Positions 5,343 to 7,217 of a DNA stretch of 7,217 nt are shown piece by piece; the stretch's first letter is position 1, and every line of letters begins with the position of its first letter. Location of the stretch: contig JAISRY010000119.1 in the NCBI GenBank assembly GCA_031273385.1, forward strand, positions 1-7,217, written 5' to 3'. The stretch is from Tannerellaceae bacterium. GTDB taxonomy: Bacteria; Bacteroidota; Bacteroidia; Bacteroidales; Tannerellaceae. The translations under genes and the position numbers were made by a program. A model generated the notes under the pieces. The model worked only from the letters and a program-made list of their open reading frames with translations, had not been told where the DNA came from and did not search any database.

Positions 5343-6311
5343 ATGAAAAGTCAACGTATACATATCCCTGCCGCTTTCATCCGCTTTCGTTTCCGGCAGG
5401 CCGGCAAGTTTGTGAAGGAGATGCCCCTGCCCTACCTTGTGCTGTTGCTTGGTATACTGGCGGCGGCCGGTATGGCGGGCTATTCTTTTATGGAGGGCAG
5501 GACGGGGGGTGCAGTCGTGGGTGCAGGAACGCTGTTGCTGCTGTTGCCGATCCACCTCAAGCGGAAAGACTTCCATTTTATCCAGTTGGCGGTGGCATCG
5601 CCATGGATGGTGTTTTGCGTGGACTATTGGTTGCTTTCCTGTCCGGTTATGGCGTTGGAAACGGTGCGGGGGCATTGGGCGGTTGCTTTGGCGTTGCTGC
5701 TGGGATGTGCGGGGGTCAGCTTGATCCGGCAGCCTTATGGGCGCAGGGCGAAAGGCTTTCCCGTGCCGCGCCTTATTCCGGCGGAAGCGTTCGAGATCCG
5801 TACCGGCCTGAGAAGGGACGGATGGGTGTTGCTGGTCTTTTACGCAGGCGCCTTTGTGGGGTTGTTGCTTCCTTACCTCTCTTTTGCCATGCTGTGGGTG
5901 TATACGGTTGCGCTGTCGGGATGTTTCAGGGATGGCGAACCGGTCGCTGTCCTGTGCAGCCGTGAACGGCCGGCCGGACGGTTTATCGGCCGGAAACTGG
6001 GGGTCAACCTGCGACTCTTTGCCCTGTCGGTCGCCCCGGTGTGTTTGCTTTATACGGCGATCCGTCCCGGCGACTGGTGGCTGGCGCTATTTTTTTTCGT
6101 GATGGCGATCCTGAACGTCGCCCTGTTTATCCTGATGAAATATGCCCTGTACCGCCCCGGCGCGAAGATTACCGGCGGGCAGGTATCGCTGTTCCTGTCC
6201 ATGGCAGGGATGCTGCTTCCCTTTTTAGCCCCCGTTACCCTGTTTCTTTTAGTGCGGTATGCGGTGATGGCCAAACAACATCTAACTCCCCATTTATATG
6301 TTTACAATTGA
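5343..6311 (+). CDS. Polytopic membrane protein, probable ABC transporter permease
   Basis: I do not recognise this 322-residue family by name. It has a basic N-terminus (residues 1-26, many Arg and Lys) and about eight to ten hydrophobic stretches, near 29-49, 55-71, 79-99, 110-127, 161-176, 178-194, 224-240, 245-267 and 281-308. A basic cytoplasmic-looking loop lies at about 128-160 and another at 195-223 (CSRERPAGRFIGRKLG). It lacks a signal peptide cleavage site and any periplasmic domain. Partner status is inferred from the 14-base overlap with the downstream ATPase gene, which suggests translational coupling. I start at ATG 5343, because a promoter match ends at 5310 and the 42 residues coded from 5217 lie upstream of the likely transcription start. 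Its GC-rich composition matches the chromosomal part of the window. The substrate is unknown; export by an ABC-2-like mechanism is plausible but not shown. Confidence 0.8.
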   Translation: MKSQRIHIPAAFIRFRFRQAGKFVKEMPLPYLVLLLGILAAAGMAGYSFMEGRTGGAVVGAGTLLLLLPIHLKRKDFHFIQLAVASPWMVFCVDYWLLSCPVMALETVRGHWAVALALLLGCAGVSLIRQPYGRRAKGFPVPRLIPAEAFEIRTGLRRDGWVLLVFYAGAFVGLLLPYLSFAMLWVYTVALSGCFRDGEPVAVLCSRERPAGRFIGRKLGVNLRLFALSVAPVCLLYTAIRPGDWWLALFFFVMAILNVALFILMKYALYRPGAKITGGQVSLFLSMAGMLLPFLAPVTLFLLVRYAVMAKQHLTPHLYVYN

Positions 6312-6996
6312 AAACCTTCGATTCGGATACCACGAAGGAAAAGAGGTATTAAAAGGGCTTGATCTCTCGATGGAGCCAGGTAAAATACAAGGCTTTGCCG
6401 GGTTGAACGGAGCAGGGAAAACCACCTTTCTCAACCTCATCTACCATTTTATCCGTCCTTCGGCGGGCAGGATCATGTACAACGGGCATCCCCTTTTGCG
6501 AAGAGACGTCTCCTACCTCGAGGCGGAGAACTATTTCTATCCCTATATGACGGGGCGGGAATACCTGGAACTTTTTCCGGCGGGCGGGGGTGGTTTCGAC
6601 ATGGAGCGTTGGCGGCAGCTGTTTTCGCTTCCGCTCAATGATATCGTTGAGAGCTATTCTACCGGCATGCGGAAAAAGCTGGCATTGCTGGCAGCGCTTA
6701 AACCGGACAAACCGGTACTGATACTGGATGAACCGTTCAACGGGCTGGATCTGGAAAGCGTCCATCTACTGACGATGATTCTCGCCCAACTGCGTGCCGG
6801 CGGGAAAACCATCCTGATCACCTCCCATATCTACGAGTCGCTGGCCGGCTGTTGCGACATGATCCATTACCTGAATGACGGACAGATCGCCCGTTCCTAT
6901 TCCAAGGAGGAGTTCCCGCTTCTTCAGGACGAACTGCAATCCCTGATGGAAGAGCGTTTCGGCGGATTGATCGCCGGATTGATCCCCAGTCAATGA
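6298..6996 (+). CDS. ABC transporter ATP-binding protein
   Basis: This 232-residue nucleotide-binding domain powers transport by the membrane protein encoded just upstream. Walker A is GLNGAGKT at 35-42. The signature motif is YSTGM at 120-124, the degenerate form common in ABC-2-type exporters in place of LSGGQ. Walker B is VLILDEP at 140-146, the D-loop is GLD at 149-151 and the switch histidine is His177 in ITSH. All catalytic residues are present, so it should hydrolyse ATP. The Q-loop region (SYLEAENYFYPYMTGREYL, about 72-90) shows Glu in place of the usual Gln. A short C-terminal extension follows residue 195. The ATG at 6298 lies inside the last codons of the permease gene. The ATPase reads as a half-transporter subunit that would act as a dimer on the inner face of the membrane. 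Substrate and direction are not shown. Confidence 0.93.
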   Translation: MFTIENLRFGYHEGKEVLKGLDLSMEPGKIQGFAGLNGAGKTTFLNLIYHFIRPSAGRIMYNGHPLLRRDVSYLEAENYFYPYMTGREYLELFPAGGGGFDMERWRQLFSLPLNDIVESYSTGMRKKLALLAALKPDKPVLILDEPFNGLDLESVHLLTMILAQLRAGGKTILITSHIYESLAGCCDMIHYLNDGQIARSYSKEEFPLLQDELQSLMEERFGGLIAGLIPSQ

Positions 6997-7020
6997 ACGC
7001 TCAATCCCTTTCCGGCGCTA

Positions 7021-7217
7021 TTATTGCAGCCGGTAGCGATAGGTGATCGTCCCGCGTTGGTTGTTGGCGCCGTTGATGCTGTTGAACTTCGCCTGGCGAG
7101 CGGCTTTGAGGGCGCTATTACGCATGGATGGAGTGTCGATATTCGTCCCTTTCCCTATTTGGGCGGAGATAACGTTTCCTTTCGGGTCGACCGTAATGTC
7201 GATCACAATGCGTCCCT
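7021..7217 (-). CDS. TonB-family protein, C-terminal fragment (gene runs off the window)
   Basis: The last 64 residues of a reverse-strand gene are visible, and the start lies beyond the right edge. The sequence GRIVIDITVDPKGNVISAQIG is the characteristic beta-strand segment of the TonB C-terminal domain. It continues with SALKAARQAKFNS and ends TITYRYRLQ before the TAA stop at 7021-7023, again as in TonB. In the whole protein this periplasmic domain would touch TonB-dependent outer-membrane receptors and pass on energy from the ExbB-ExbD motor. The N-terminal anchor and Pro-rich spacer cannot be seen, so a TonB-like protein with another role is possible. An apparent start at 7206 is only a GTG codon within the open frame. 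Its stop lies 24 bases from the end of the convergent ATPase gene, with no clear terminator hairpin between them. Confidence 0.85.
   Translation of the reverse strand, partial: GRIVIDITVDPKGNVISAQIGKGTNIDTPSMRNSALKAARQAKFNSINGANNQRGTITYRYRLQ

Noticed and set aside
6997..7020. Terminator between the convergent ATPase and TonB-like genes
   Set aside because: Only 24 bases, with no clear stem-loop or T-run.

Overview
The window looks like chromosome from a Bacteroidales bacterium, most likely Parabacteroides or Bacteroides. The reasons are family resemblance of the proteins, start sites with little or no Shine-Dalgarno sequence, promoter candidates of the Bacteroidetes type (TAnnTTTG at about -7) and a TonB-family C-terminus at the right edge. 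The genus is an inference; there is no rRNA gene to settle it.

Layout, left to right. (1) Bases 1-1238 are visibly AT-richer than the rest and carry one forward gene for a RhuM-family protein (201-1238), behind a possible promoter near 73-107. This part looks like accessory DNA. (2) Bases 1239-1331 separate the convergent rhuM and kinase genes. They hold most of an 82-bp structure bounded by 17-bp inverted repeats (1267-1283 and 1332-1348), whose right arm forms the last codons and stop of the kinase gene. (3) Bases 1332-4924 hold four reverse-strand genes that read as one operon: grpE, dnaJ, a PLP-dependent Cys/Met-metabolism enzyme and an archaeal-CMK-like nucleotide kinase, with gaps of 30, 7 and 10 bases. 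(4) Bases 4925-5342 are a 418-base divergent intergenic region with no convincing gene. It holds promoter candidates in both directions, a pair of 20-bp direct repeats, a hairpin and a 28-bp dyad centred on CCAATTGG. (5) Bases 5343-6996 hold a forward two-gene ABC transporter: an unrecognised polytopic membrane protein, then an ATPase overlapping it by 14 bases. (6) From 7021 to the right edge is the C-terminal end of a reverse-strand TonB-like gene, convergent with the ATPase gene.

How the genes work together. GrpE and DnaJ are the co-chaperones of DnaK, which is not in this window. The two metabolic genes downstream appear to share their transcript, so sulfur amino acid metabolism and a nucleotide kinase may be expressed with the chaperones. 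The ABC pair is a self-contained transporter of unknown substrate. I found no clear previously undescribed system. The items most worth a second look are the inverted-repeat element at the rhuM/kinase junction, the repeat- and dyad-rich divergent control region, and the uncharacterised ABC pair.
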